A DNA stretch of 64,000 nucleotides from an uncultured Oscillospiraceae bacterium (lineage in GTDB: Bacteria; Bacillota; Clostridia; Oscillospirales; Ruminococcaceae). Positions 42,040 to 50,552 of the stretch are shown here, piece after piece (the stretch's first letter is position 1; the number at the start of each line of letters is the position of its first letter). The notes beneath the pieces are model-generated. The model ran no database searches. It was not told where the DNA came from and was given only the letters and a program-made list of their open reading frames with translations. The DNA lies in the NCBI GenBank assembly GCA_947522735.1, contig CANNTZ010000005.1:1-64000 (forward strand), in the 5' to 3' direction. Position numbers and translations under genes: made by a program.

Positions 42040-42160
42040 CCGTTACTCTCCTTATTTGTGGTATTCACTAATTGATATGCCGCAAAAACCGATAATAGCA
42101 GCGGACAGGGATGCATAATATGGCAGTGTATCATGTGCAGGATAAAACGGAGGAGACGCA

Positions 42161-43264
42161 ATGCTGAACAAAAATAAGCTGAAGGGCGCGGCTGCGGCGC
42201 TGCTGGCGGTAATAACGGGATATCTGCTGCTGCTCGATGCGCAGGCTTTTGCAAAAGGGGTGTCCAACGGGCTGACGCTCTGCGCCGGTGTGCTTGTGCC
42301 GTCGCTGTTTCCGTTCATGGCGCTGACGCAGTTTATCAGCCTTGGCGGAGCGTCGGCGGCTATATCAAAGCCGCTGCGTCCGCTGACGAAATACATATTC
42401 AATCTTCCGGAGCAGACCGGGAGCGCGCTGCTGATGAGCGGTATCGGCGGATATCCGGCTGCGGCCGCAATGATAGGGCGCATGGCGCGCGAGAGGTCAA
42501 TCACGCGGCGGACGGCTGAGCGTATGCTCTGCTTCTGCGTCAATGCCGGGCCGTCGTTTCTCATAGGCGCGCTCGGCGCCGGGCTGCTGGGCAGCGTGAA
42601 GGCGGGAACGATACTATATCTGTCACAGCTATTCTCGTCTCTGCTGATAGGCTTCGCGCTCTCCTTCACCGAAAAGCCCGCAGTCTCCGGGACACAGCCA
42701 CAGCGGCGGGTGGAGCCGTATCCGCGCGCCTTCACCGAGGCTGTGACCGAGGCGGCGCAGGCGGTGTTTTCGATGTGCGCGTTTGTGCTGATATTTTCGG
42801 CGCTGCTGGAATTTCTGAAGGGCTCCGGGCTGATCTGGGCGCTCTGCCGCGTTGCCGGCAAGGCGATACCGGTGGGAAACGGCAGGATAGGCGCGTTTTT
42901 GACGGCGCTCATCGAGATTACCGCAGGCAGCGCGGCGATGGCGGGACGATGTCCGCTTCCGGCCATGGCGTTCGCGACGGCTTTTGGAGGCGTGTCGGTT
43001 ATCTTTCAGATATCTGGACAGCTTGCGGGGAGCGGCATCCGTCTCGGCGGCTTTGCGGCGTCGCGTCTGCTGCACGGAGCACTCTCGGCGGCGCTGTGTG
43101 CGCTGCTTTTGCGGTTGTTTCCGGAGGCTGCGGCCTGCATGGCGCCGGTGAGCGTCCGGATCGGCTCTGCATCGGCAATAGGCTCCGCGGCGCTGATGAT
43201 AGCCTCCGCCGTGTTTCTGCTGACGGTTGGAGGGCGGCGCAGGAGGGATGCGGGAAAAATATGA
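42161..43264 (+). CDS. ylbJ: Sporulation integral membrane protein YlbJ-like
   Basis: A 367-residue polytopic protein (about 8 helices) with nucleoside-recognition (GATE)-like repeats. Signatures include 'NGLTLCAGVLVPSLFPFMALTQF', 'MSGIGGYPAAAAMIG', 'CFCVNAGPSFLIGALG' and 'EITAGSAAM'. This is the YlbJ pattern; YlbJ is a sigma-E-dependent sporulation protein. The start has GGAGGAG just upstream. It lies divergently from the yqfC-yqfD pair. Confidence 0.85.
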   Translation: MLNKNKLKGAAAALLAVITGYLLLLDAQAFAKGVSNGLTLCAGVLVPSLFPFMALTQFISLGGASAAISKPLRPLTKYIFNLPEQTGSALLMSGIGGYPAAAAMIGRMARERSITRRTAERMLCFCVNAGPSFLIGALGAGLLGSVKAGTILYLSQLFSSLLIGFALSFTEKPAVSGTQPQRRVEPYPRAFTEAVTEAAQAVFSMCAFVLIFSALLEFLKGSGLIWALCRVAGKAIPVGNGRIGAFLTALIEITAGSAAMAGRCPLPAMAFATAFGGVSVIFQISGQLAGSGIRLGGFAASRLLHGALSAALCALLLRLFPEAAACMAPVSVRIGSASAIGSAALMIASAVFLLTVGGRRRRDAGKI

Positions 43265-43291
43265 AGGAAAAGGGCGAAAACGTCAAAAAAA

Positions 43292-43320
43292 TTGTGTGGA
43301 AAAAGCGCGTAATATATGAT
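43292..43320 (+). promoter_or_regulatory. Promoter of 43376 gene
   Basis: TTGTGT (43292-43297), 17-base spacer, TATGAT (43315-43320). An overlapping TATAAT lies at 43320-43325. Confidence 0.6.
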
Positions 43321-43375
43321 ATAATTATATCCGTATAAATCGTTTGCCTTGAAAATATATGCAGGAGACGTGAAA

Positions 43376-43588
43376 ATGCGCAGGTTATTCGGAGATAATA
43401 TAGAACCGGCGTGCATCTATTGCCGCTACGGTACAAGGACGAAGAAGGGCGACAAGATAATGTGTCCGAAAAACGGGATGGTGGACATATACTACAAGTG
43501 CCGCCGGTTCTGCTACGATCCGCTTCGGAGGGAGCCGTCCAAAGCGGCGGAGCTTCCGGAATTTTCGAAAAACGACTTTGAGCTTTGA
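43376..43588 (+). CDS. Conserved small Cys-rich protein
   Basis: A 70-residue basic protein with cysteines arranged as CIYC...C...CRRFC ('ACIYCRYGTRTKKGDKIMCPKNG', then 'YYKCRRFCYDPLRREP'), suggesting a zinc or Fe-S site. The same layout is common in small uncharacterised clostridial proteins. The C-terminus is 'FSKNDFEL'. ATG 43376 has AGGAG eight bases upstream. The next gene starts 21 bases downstream. No function assigned. Confidence 0.75.
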   Translation: MRRLFGDNIEPACIYCRYGTRTKKGDKIMCPKNGMVDIYYKCRRFCYDPLRREPSKAAELPEFSKNDFEL

Positions 43589-43609
43589 CGAGGATTAGCG
43601 AGGATGTTT

Positions 43610-46501
43610 ATGAAAAGACTGTGTGTAAAAACGATATCGTTATTCGCCGCGCTGTTCATCGCGTTCGGTGTGTTCAGTCCCGTCGTGACGGCGCGTGCCG
43701 ACGATAACGTCGTTCCTGCGGTGCAGGACGCCTCCGGTCCGTTCGACGGGCAGGGAATGTTCATCAACTGCTTTGACAACGCGGATTTTCCGATGAAAAG
43801 TCCGTTTGTCACGCTCACGCCGGAGGAGCAGCTCGAAATGATGCTGGATTTCGCCCAGAGATACGGCTATACCACAATCTACTTTGAGGCGCTCGCCTAT
43901 TCCAACGCAATGTACCGCTCGTCGCTGCTGCCGGTCAGCCCGAGCATGAAGGACGTCGTCGGCAACGTCATGCTTGACAATCCTCTCAAAACGCTGACCG
44001 AGCTGTGCCGCAAACGCGGGCTGCGGCTGGTGGCTGTGCTCGACCCGTTCTACGTCGGGCAGGAGGGGCGGCTGATCAACAAGGATCGCATCTTCGCCTC
44101 GCGAAACGACGATTACACCGTTGCCACGCCGGACGGCGGCATATATTACAACCTGCTCAACGACAACGTGAAGGAGCATATCAAGAGGATAATAGAGGAG
44201 CTGGTAAAGCGCTACGATATCGACGGCATACTCATCGAGGGGCTGGATCTGCCCCGTCAGGCCAGAGACTGCATGGGACCGGGAGCCTCCGCCGCCGAGA
44301 TGGAGCTGCTCGAACAGATCCACGACGTGCTCTCGAGGAGCGAACGCACCGTAAAGCTTGCGCTCTCGCTTGGCGTCGACTATGCCGACGACGCGGCGAG
44401 CATCGACGTCGAAAACTGGATGACCGCCGGATACGCCGACTGCCTGATGCTTTCAAGCCCCGTCAGCGCCACGGAGGACGGCGAGCACTTTACCGACAAC
44501 CTTATCTATTGGAAAACCGTCGCCGATGTGACGCACGCGACGTTTTCAATGCGCCTTTGTGCGGATTCTATCCGCACGCCCTCGACCACGTCCGGCGCAC
44601 CCTACGCGGACGACGAGCTGTTCTTTGAGCTTTACGCCGCGCAGCTCAGCGGTGTGGGCGACGCCGTGTTCTCCGGCTATACCGCGCTTGCCTCGGACGG
44701 AGAGCTGTTGGCGCGCAAGCTTGCCATCTATTCCGGCGCGTCGTATCCGGAGCTGTCCGGCGAGCTTGCCATCTCCAAAAAGTTGGCGATAACCCGTCCC
44801 GCGGACAAGCTGAATTGGAGCGGCAAGAAATATTTCATCATGGGCACGTCGGATCCGGCGTTCCCGCTGTATCACAAGGGCGAGGCGGTCGAACGCCTCG
44901 GAACCAAGGGTACGTTCGGCGTGCTTGTGGACGTTGAGATCGGCTCGAACGTCTACACCTTCACCCAGAACGGCCAGAGCGTCAGCATAGAGATCGAGCG
45001 CCCGGATCCCAATCAGAGCGCCGCGCGCATCACAAGCATAAAAAAGGGCTCCGTTTTTCCGCAGGTCATGCGCGGTGTGCGCGCGGGCGACACCGTCAAG
45101 CTCACCTGCATCGCACCCTCAAAGGGATACGTCACCGCCAAGATAGGCGGCGATACGATTGTGCTCAAGCAGGTTGCGGAGACCGCCGAGGGCGGCGTGC
45201 CGGCGGTGTTCTCCGCCGAATATACCGTTCCCGAGGACGCCTATCCAGCGAAAAAAACTACGAATGCCGGACCGATCGTCTACACTCTCGATTTCAACGG
45301 CGCGAAAACCAGGGTGGAGTCTCCGGGAGAGCTGATTGTCGTCGGCTCCAGAGCGGATTTTATCATCCGCACGACCGACTATAACGGCAACGTATACAAC
45401 GACCGCGAGGTCACCAACGAGTTTTTGACCACCCTGCGCCGCGGGACGCTCGAATATGTCGTGGAGTGCACCGAGGACGGCTATTACGAGCTGCAAAGCG
45501 GCGGCTATCTGCCGGTCAAGAGCGCCGAGGTTGTGGAAAGCGGCGCATCGCCCGAGAATATAATATCCGGCTACACCGTCGAATACGGCGACCGCTCCGA
45601 GCAGATCAGGCTCACAGGCACCGCGGGCGCGCCCTATCACGCCGAGCTCAGCGGCGGCCTGCTGACCGTCACGCTGTTCAACACCCACGGGCTTGAGACT
45701 CTGGACATGTCGTCCAGCAAGCTTATCTCTTCGGCGGCCGTCTCCTATAACGAATACGACAACAGCACGGTGATAGCGCTGAAGCTCCGTGAGGACGCAA
45801 AACTCTGGGGCTACAGCGTGGAGTTTGACCTGACGAACGGGAATGAGCTTGAAACCGATGCGGACAAGCTGAATGTAGGCACCACACTTATCCACCTCTC
45901 CAAGGCGCCGCAGCTCTCCACCAATCGCGTAAAGCCCTTGGAGGGTATTGTTATCGCGCTGGACGCCGGACACGGGGGGCCGGATCCCGGTGCGCTCGGC
46001 TTCGGCGGCGTAGACGGGCCGACAGAGGCGCAGCTCAATCGCGCGTCGGTTCTCTTCACCAGGACGCGCCTCGAACAGCTTGGCGCAATAGTGCTGACGC
46101 TCGACCAGCCCGAGGACGAGAAGCTCTCGCTTGAGCAGCGTCTCGCTTTCGGCATGGACGTTAAGCCGGATTTCTTCATCTCGCTGCACCACAACAGCTC
46201 AGGCGAGACGGTCGATTCCAACACCGTCTCCGGCACGGCGGTCTATTATCACTTTGACGGCTCACAGCCGCTTGCGGAATATCTCGCCGATTACATCTCC
46301 GGCACGCTGCACCGCGAAAACAACGGCGCGCGGGAGGGCTACTTCTATGTCACGCGCATGAGCGGACAGCCGTCGGTGCTTGTTGAGCTGTCGTTCATGG
46401 TCAATCCCGTCGAATATGAGCGCACCTGCGAGCCGCTGAGCCTCTATAAGACCGCCTATGCGGTCGCAGATTCCATCGTTGCGGCTATACGCAGCTTCTG
46501 A
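43610..46501 (+). CDS. Secreted GHL10-like domain fused to N-acetylmuramoyl-L-alanine amidase
   Basis: A 963-residue exported protein with an N-terminal signal peptide (MKRLCVKTISLFAALFIAFG... ending VVTARA). Residues about 45-330 resemble glycoside-hydrolase-like family 10 (TTIYFEALAYSNAMYRSS, RGLRLVAVLDPFY, YDIDGILIEGLDLP). A beta-rich linker (about 400-770) follows, then a C-terminal Amidase_3 domain (about 780-963) with complete zinc and catalytic positions: 'LDAGHGGPDPG' (His), 'EAQLNRA' (Glu), 'ISLHHNSSG' (His) and 'VLVELSFMVN' (Glu). The GHL10 active-site pattern, usually HFDDY-like, reads LIEGL here, so that domain may bind rather than cut. Likely a wall or spore-cortex remodelling enzyme. 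Confidence 0.85.
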   Translation: MKRLCVKTISLFAALFIAFGVFSPVVTARADDNVVPAVQDASGPFDGQGMFINCFDNADFPMKSPFVTLTPEEQLEMMLDFAQRYGYTTIYFEALAYSNAMYRSSLLPVSPSMKDVVGNVMLDNPLKTLTELCRKRGLRLVAVLDPFYVGQEGRLINKDRIFASRNDDYTVATPDGGIYYNLLNDNVKEHIKRIIEELVKRYDIDGILIEGLDLPRQARDCMGPGASAAEMELLEQIHDVLSRSERTVKLALSLGVDYADDAASIDVENWMTAGYADCLMLSSPVSATEDGEHFTDNLIYWKTVADVTHATFSMRLCADSIRTPSTTSGAPYADDELFFELYAAQLSGVGDAVFSGYTALASDGELLARKLAIYSGASYPELSGELAISKKLAITRPADKLNWSGKKYFIMGTSDPAFPLYHKGEAVERLGTKGTFGVLVDVEIGSNVYTFTQNGQSVSIEIERPDPNQSAARITSIKKGSVFPQVMRGVRAGDTVKLTCIAPSKGYVTAKIGGDTIVLKQVAETAEGGVPAVFSAEYTVPEDAYPAKKTTNAGPIVYTLDFNGAKTRVESPGELIVVGSRADFIIRTTDYNGNVYNDREVTNEFLTTLRRGTLEYVVECTEDGYYELQSGGYLPVKSAEVVESGASPENIISGYTVEYGDRSEQIRLTGTAGAPYHAELSGGLLTVTLFNTHGLETLDMSSSKLISSAAVSYNEYDNSTVIALKLREDAKLWGYSVEFDLTNGNELETDADKLNVGTTLIHLSKAPQLSTNRVKPLEGIVIALDAGHGGPDPGALGFGGVDGPTEAQLNRASVLFTRTRLEQLGAIVLTLDQPEDEKLSLEQRLAFGMDVKPDFFISLHHNSSGETVDSNTVSGTAVYYHFDGSQPLAEYLADYISGTLHRENNGAREGYFYVTRMSGQPSVLVELSFMVNPVEYERTCEPLSLYKTAYAVADSIVAAIRSF

Positions 46502-46540
46502 GGAAGTTGATTTCTATCAACGGCAAGTCGATTTTGAACA

Positions 46541-46568
46541 TTGAATCGCCTCTATATTATGCTATAAT
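46541..46568 (+). promoter_or_regulatory. Promoter of the fucosidase gene
   Basis: TTGAAT (46541-46546), 16-base spacer, extended -10 TGC-TATAAT (46560-46568). Confidence 0.68.
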
Positions 46569-46612
46569 CATATCGTAGATACCGATAGAAGACAAAAATG
46601 GAGGATACGGCC

Positions 46613-47581
46613 ATGACAAACAGAGAGTGGTTCAAGCAGGCAAAATACGGCATGATGGTGCACTGGGGGCTTTATTCGCTTACGGCGGGGGAGTGGAAGG
46701 GCCGTCGAATGGCGGAGATCGGCGAGTGGATACAGGCATATATGCGCATACCCAACGCCGAGTATCATGCACTGGCAAAGGCGTTTGATCCTATACTTTT
46801 CAACGCGGACGAATGGGTGGAGCTTGCGATGGAGAGCGGCATGAAATATCTCGTCGTTACCTCCAAGCACCACGACGGCTTTGCGCTGTTCGATTCCAGG
46901 GCGAGCGACTATAATATCGTGAAGGCGACGCCGTTCGGGCGCGACGTGATATATGAGCTTGCAAATTCCTGCGCGAAAAAGGGGCTGAAGCTCGGACTTT
47001 ATTATTCGCAGGATCTCGACTGGGAGCAGCCGGACGGCGGCGGCTACACCCGTGGTTACACATGGTGCGGCGACAAGGGCAGCCTTACTAACGACTGGGA
47101 CTTTCCGGACAACGAGCACAAGGATTACAGCCGCTGCTTTGAGAGCAAGATAAAGCCGCAGGTAAAGGAGATACTGACGGGATACGGTGATTTGTGCCTG
47201 ATATGGTTTGATGTTCCGTGCACTATCAATAAAGAGCAAAGTATTGAATTATACAATATGGTCAAAAAATATCAGCCGGAATGTCTGATTAATTCCCGTA
47301 TCGGCAACGGCGCCTGCGATTACCGCTCGCTTGACGACAACGAGATCACGGACGAATATTTCGGCGACGAGCTGGTCGAGTGCCCTGCGACGCTCAACGA
47401 CACCTGGGGCTACAAGTCCTACGACCAGAATTGGAAGACGCCGGACGAGGTGCTCCGCCTAAAGAAGCACCTCAACGAGCGCGGAATAAACTACCTGCTC
47501 AACGTCGGCCCGGATTATCTCGGGCGCATCCCCGCGCCGTCCGTGGACATTCTCCGTGAGGTAGGCCGCAGGATAAAATAA
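46613..47581 (+). CDS. GH29 alpha-L-fucosidase-like protein
   Basis: A 322-residue catalytic domain of GH29. It begins 'WFKQAKYGMMVHWGLYS', followed by 'KYLVVTSKHHDGFALFDS', 'LGLYYSQDLDW' and 'LCLIWFDVPCTIN', where the Asp is the expected nucleophile; 'LLNVGPDYLGRIP' closes the barrel. The usual C-terminal beta-sandwich is absent, so it is shorter than most members. No signal peptide: cytoplasmic. ATG 46613 has GGAGG eight bases upstream. It ends at a strong terminator shared with the next, convergent operon. Substrate linkage is not predictable. Confidence 0.87.
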   Translation: MTNREWFKQAKYGMMVHWGLYSLTAGEWKGRRMAEIGEWIQAYMRIPNAEYHALAKAFDPILFNADEWVELAMESGMKYLVVTSKHHDGFALFDSRASDYNIVKATPFGRDVIYELANSCAKKGLKLGLYYSQDLDWEQPDGGGYTRGYTWCGDKGSLTNDWDFPDNEHKDYSRCFESKIKPQVKEILTGYGDLCLIWFDVPCTINKEQSIELYNMVKKYQPECLINSRIGNGACDYRSLDDNEITDEYFGDELVECPATLNDTWGYKSYDQNWKTPDEVLRLKKHLNERGINYLLNVGPDYLGRIPAPSVDILREVGRRIK

Positions 47582-47596
47582 TATCTATACATGGCA

Positions 47597-47634
47597 AAGC
47601 TCCCGAAGCGGCGTTGCTTCGGGAGCTTGTTTTG
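47597..47634. terminator. Bidirectional terminator
   Basis: Perfect 13-base stem AAGCTCCCGAAGC (47597-47609) with GCTTCGGGAGCTT (47616-47628), then GTTTTG, between convergent genes. Confidence 0.87.
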
Positions 47635-47642
47635 TTATGCGG

Positions 47643-48674
47643 TCAAAGCCTGACCGGCGCGCCCGTCTCCTGCGAGAGGTTGCAGGCAAGCGTAAATTCG
47701 AGCGAGCGAAGCGCGTCTGAATAGGGGGAGCGTATCCTTGACGCGTCGCCGGTCAGAACGGCGTCCACAAAGGTGCGGTCGCAGCGGATGCCGGCCTGCC
47801 CGTCGTCTCGGATGACGGCGCCATCTGCGGTGGAGCACATTTTGCCGTCGCCTTTTACAATGGAGGCGCTGTCGTCCGGAGATACGCTTGCGCCGTATAT
47901 GACGGCTTTTTCAATGATATAGTGCTCAAGGCGCGCATCCTTGGCGGAAAAGATGATCTTATTGTCACAGCAGGAGCCGCCTGTCGCGTAGCAGCCCGTG
48001 GAAAGCGCGCCGAGCGCGCCGGAGGCAAAGCGCACGGAGGTCACGGTCAGGTCGTCGGTTTTGTAATGCTCGCCGCCGTCAACGAAGCCCGTTGTTCCGA
48101 CTGTGTAGACCTCCACCGGATCCCCGAGGATATAGCGGATCATGTCGAAGTTGTGGATGGTCTGCTCCACAATCTGGCCGCCGGAGCGCGCTTTGTCGCT
48201 CCACCATTCGACGCCGGGGATGCCGCCCATACGGTTGCAGCAGACGAAGGCGATATCGTTCTCCACCGCAAAGCGGCGGGTGACGTCCACGATGCTGCTG
48301 TAGCGGCACTGGAAGCCGCAGGCGGTGATAAGGCCCTTTTGCGTGACGAGCGCGTTTATCCTGCGGGCAAGCCCGACATCCAGCGTGAGCGGCTTTTCGA
48401 CGAAAAATGGGATGCCGCGTCTGATCGTCTCGAACTCGATATCGCCGTGCGCGTATGGCGGCACACAGATGAATACCATATCCGGAGCGACCTTGTCGTA
48501 CATTTCACGAAAATCGGCGAACGTCCTGCCTTTTCCGGCCTTTTTGACAAAGCCTTCCGCGCGCTCCGGGATGATATCGCAGAAGCCTGCAAGCTCTATA
48601 TCATCGTAAGCCAGAAAATGCTCAAGGTGGTATTCGCCTATGCCGCCGCAGCCTATTATTGCAAGTTTTTTCAT
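47643..48674 (-). CDS. Gfo/Idh/MocA-family oxidoreductase
   Basis: NAD(P)-dependent sugar or inositol dehydrogenase type protein (343 aa). Rossmann start 'LAIIGCGGIGEYHL', the family lysine in 'FFVEKPLT', and 'SGGQIVEQTIHNFDMIRYI' in the C-terminal domain. The start at 48674 has GAAAGGA upstream. It is downstream of and probably cotranscribed with the epimerase at 48721, forming a sugar oxidation/epimerisation pair, with an AraC regulator divergent. Substrate unknown. Confidence 0.9.
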   Translation of the reverse strand: MKKLAIIGCGGIGEYHLEHFLAYDDIELAGFCDIIPERAEGFVKKAGKGRTFADFREMYDKVAPDMVFICVPPYAHGDIEFETIRRGIPFFVEKPLTLDVGLARRINALVTQKGLITACGFQCRYSSIVDVTRRFAVENDIAFVCCNRMGGIPGVEWWSDKARSGGQIVEQTIHNFDMIRYILGDPVEVYTVGTTGFVDGGEHYKTDDLTVTSVRFASGALGALSTGCYATGGSCCDNKIIFSAKDARLEHYIIEKAVIYGASVSPDDSASIVKGDGKMCSTADGAVIRDDGQAGIRCDRTFVDAVLTGDASRIRSPYSDALRSLEFTLACNLSQETGAPVRL

Positions 48675-48720
48675 GTTTAAAATCCTTTCTGAATTTTTAT
48701 TCATGCTGCAAGGTCAACGC

Positions 48721-49545
48721 TTACAGCGCGAGCATCGTATTCAGCGCGTCGGCGGTGATGCGGTAGAGGAAGTCCGGTGCGAGGGGCGTCGCGCAAAGCT
48801 CCGCCGTGACATATCCGTCATAGCCCGCCGCACGAAGCGCGTCCAGAGTGCGCTTCCAGTCGATTGAGCCCTCGAGCAGGTTGACGAAAACGCCCGCGTT
48901 CCAGCCGGTGCGCAGGAAATCCTTGACATGCAGCCGGATAATCCGTCCGCCGAGCAGCTCTATCCAGTGCCACGGCTCGGAGAAAATCGCCACGTTGCCC
49001 GCGTCAAAATATGCGCCGACATTTTTTATCGCAAGCCCGTCGATGAACTGCACCATATCGAGCGGCCCTGCAAAGAAATAGTTCCATACGTTTTCGAGGC
49101 CAACGGCGACCGGGCGCTCCTCGATTTCTGATTTTATGGACAAAATCGTCTCCATCGCACGTTCACGGGCGGCCTTGACCGAGTTGTCCGGAGTTATCCC
49201 GCCGGGAACCGCAAGGATCGCCTGTGCGCCAAGGCGCTGTGCAAAGTCCATCTGCGTCAGCAGCAGACGCTTGCCAAAGTCGTTCTCTCTCGCGTTCTGC
49301 GAGCCGAGCGAGGCTCCGTAAAGCGAGGTGGATACGCTGTGCACGGGAAGCGAATATTCTTCTGACAATGCCTTTATTTCCGCGAGCTCGTCCGGTTTCA
49401 TTTCGAGCGAAAGAGAGTGTGCGCCGCCATTTTCGCCATCGATATTCAGCTCAATCCCATCAAAGCCTGCCGCGGAGAGGGCGCGGAACATATCGCGAAA
49501 ACCGGTTTCGGCAGGAACCGACCACGCATTTATCGATCTTTTCAA
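48721..49545 (-). CDS. Sugar phosphate isomerase/epimerase (TIM barrel)
   Basis: A 274-residue xylose-isomerase-like TIM barrel with metal-site blocks 'VAVGLENVWNYFF' (Glu), 'AYFDAGNVAIF' (Asp), 'RLHVKDFLR' (His) and 'VTAELCATP' (Glu). The start is TTG at 49545 with AAAGGAG seven bases upstream. It is paired with the Gfo/Idh oxidoreductase 46 bases downstream. Divergent to the AraC regulator, which is the likely controller. Confidence 0.88.
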   Translation of the reverse strand: MKRSINAWSVPAETGFRDMFRALSAAGFDGIELNIDGENGGAHSLSLEMKPDELAEIKALSEEYSLPVHSVSTSLYGASLGSQNARENDFGKRLLLTQMDFAQRLGAQAILAVPGGITPDNSVKAARERAMETILSIKSEIEERPVAVGLENVWNYFFAGPLDMVQFIDGLAIKNVGAYFDAGNVAIFSEPWHWIELLGGRIIRLHVKDFLRTGWNAGVFVNLLEGSIDWKRTLDALRAAGYDGYVTAELCATPLAPDFLYRITADALNTMLAL

Positions 49546-49576
49546 GTAAAAACTCCTTTCCTTTTTCTTGTTTTTA

Positions 49577-49606
49577 TTGTATAATATATGCTGAGAAAAG
49601 TATATA
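49577..49606 (+). promoter_or_regulatory. Possible promoter of the AraC gene
   Basis: TTGTAT (49577-49582), 18-base spacer, TATATA (49601-49606). It lies in the 106-base divergent gap. Confidence 0.4.
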
Positions 49607-49651
49607 GACATTGCGTATAAAAAACTGGACAAAACAGACGGGGGATTAAGC

Positions 49652-50485
49652 TTGCTAAAATCAAGAGGATGTTATCGCGATAACAGAGAGCAGAGCAATT
49701 TTCGCGTAGACGACCGCTGGTTGGTCGTAAACTGCACCGGGACGGCGCATTTTTCGGTGCCGTTCCACACCCGCAGCACGGCCGGGCGCAACGACTACTA
49801 CCTGATTTACATGAATTACGGCGAGCTCAGGCTTGAGCTTGCCGGCGAAGACGGGATAATGCGCGCCGGGGATTTTTTCCTGTATTCGCCGCACACGCCG
49901 TACTACTACGGAAAAGACGACGGCGAAGAGGATATGGTTTATATTTGGACGCACTTCACGGGCTACGGCGTGGAGGAGCTGCTGCGGCTAAGCGGCTTTG
50001 AATGCGGCAAGATATACCGCGCCGGAGCCAAATCGGTGGACAGCGTGACGGCGCTGTTCTCAAAACTGTTTGACGCCTTCATTTTGGATGGGCAGGAGCG
50101 CGACCTTGACGCAGCCGGGCGGCTGGTGCAGCTTTTTGCCGCGCTGACCCGGTATACCTCCGGAGAAAAGCACAGCCGACGCCTGAGGCGCTCGATAGAA
50201 TACATCTCGACGCACTATGCCGAGGATATATCGATCCGGCAGTTAGCGGAGCTGGAAAACATGAGCTGCGGGCGCTATAACTCCGTTTTTCGCGAATGCT
50301 TCGGGATGTCGCCAAAGAAGTATATCATCGAGCTGCGCCTGCGCACCGCCGAGGATCTGTTGAGCCGTACAGACATAAGCGTCAAGGAGGCGGCGGCGAT
50401 GGTCGGATACGACGACCAAAACTATTTCAGCAGGCTATACGCCAAAAAACGCGGCTTCACGGCCAAGGAAAACAAGCGTCAGTGA
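49652..50485 (+). CDS. AraC-family transcriptional regulator
   Basis: A 277-residue regulator: N-terminal cupin-like sensor domain ('YYLIYMNYGELRLELAG', 'GDFFLYSPHTPYYY') and a C-terminal double helix-turn-helix ('RQLAELENMSCGRYNSVFRECFGMSP', 'VKEAAAMVGYDDQNYFSRLY'). It likely senses a sugar and controls the divergent epimerase/oxidoreductase operon. TTG start with GGGGGA upstream. Terminator at 50493-50550. Confidence 0.9.
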   Translation: MLKSRGCYRDNREQSNFRVDDRWLVVNCTGTAHFSVPFHTRSTAGRNDYYLIYMNYGELRLELAGEDGIMRAGDFFLYSPHTPYYYGKDDGEEDMVYIWTHFTGYGVEELLRLSGFECGKIYRAGAKSVDSVTALFSKLFDAFILDGQERDLDAAGRLVQLFAALTRYTSGEKHSRRLRRSIEYISTHYAEDISIRQLAELENMSCGRYNSVFRECFGMSPKKYIIELRLRTAEDLLSRTDISVKEAAAMVGYDDQNYFSRLYAKKRGFTAKENKRQ

Positions 50486-50492
50486 CAAAACA

Positions 50493-50550
50493 AAAACGAT
50501 CCCCCGAGAGCCCTGTTGCCGGAATTTTCGGGGGATCGTTTTGTATTTTT
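50493..50550. terminator. Bidirectional terminator
   Basis: AAAACGATCCCCCGA (50493-50507) with the complementary TCGGGGGATCGTTTT (50528-50542), 15 pairs, T-rich tail. It also serves gatB on the other strand. Confidence 0.88.
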
Positions 50551-50552
50551 AT

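Noticed and set aside
45119..46192. A 357-codon minus-strand frame opposite the amidase fusion.
   Set aside because: It is antisense to a gene with complete domain motifs; composition is typical of a shadow frame.
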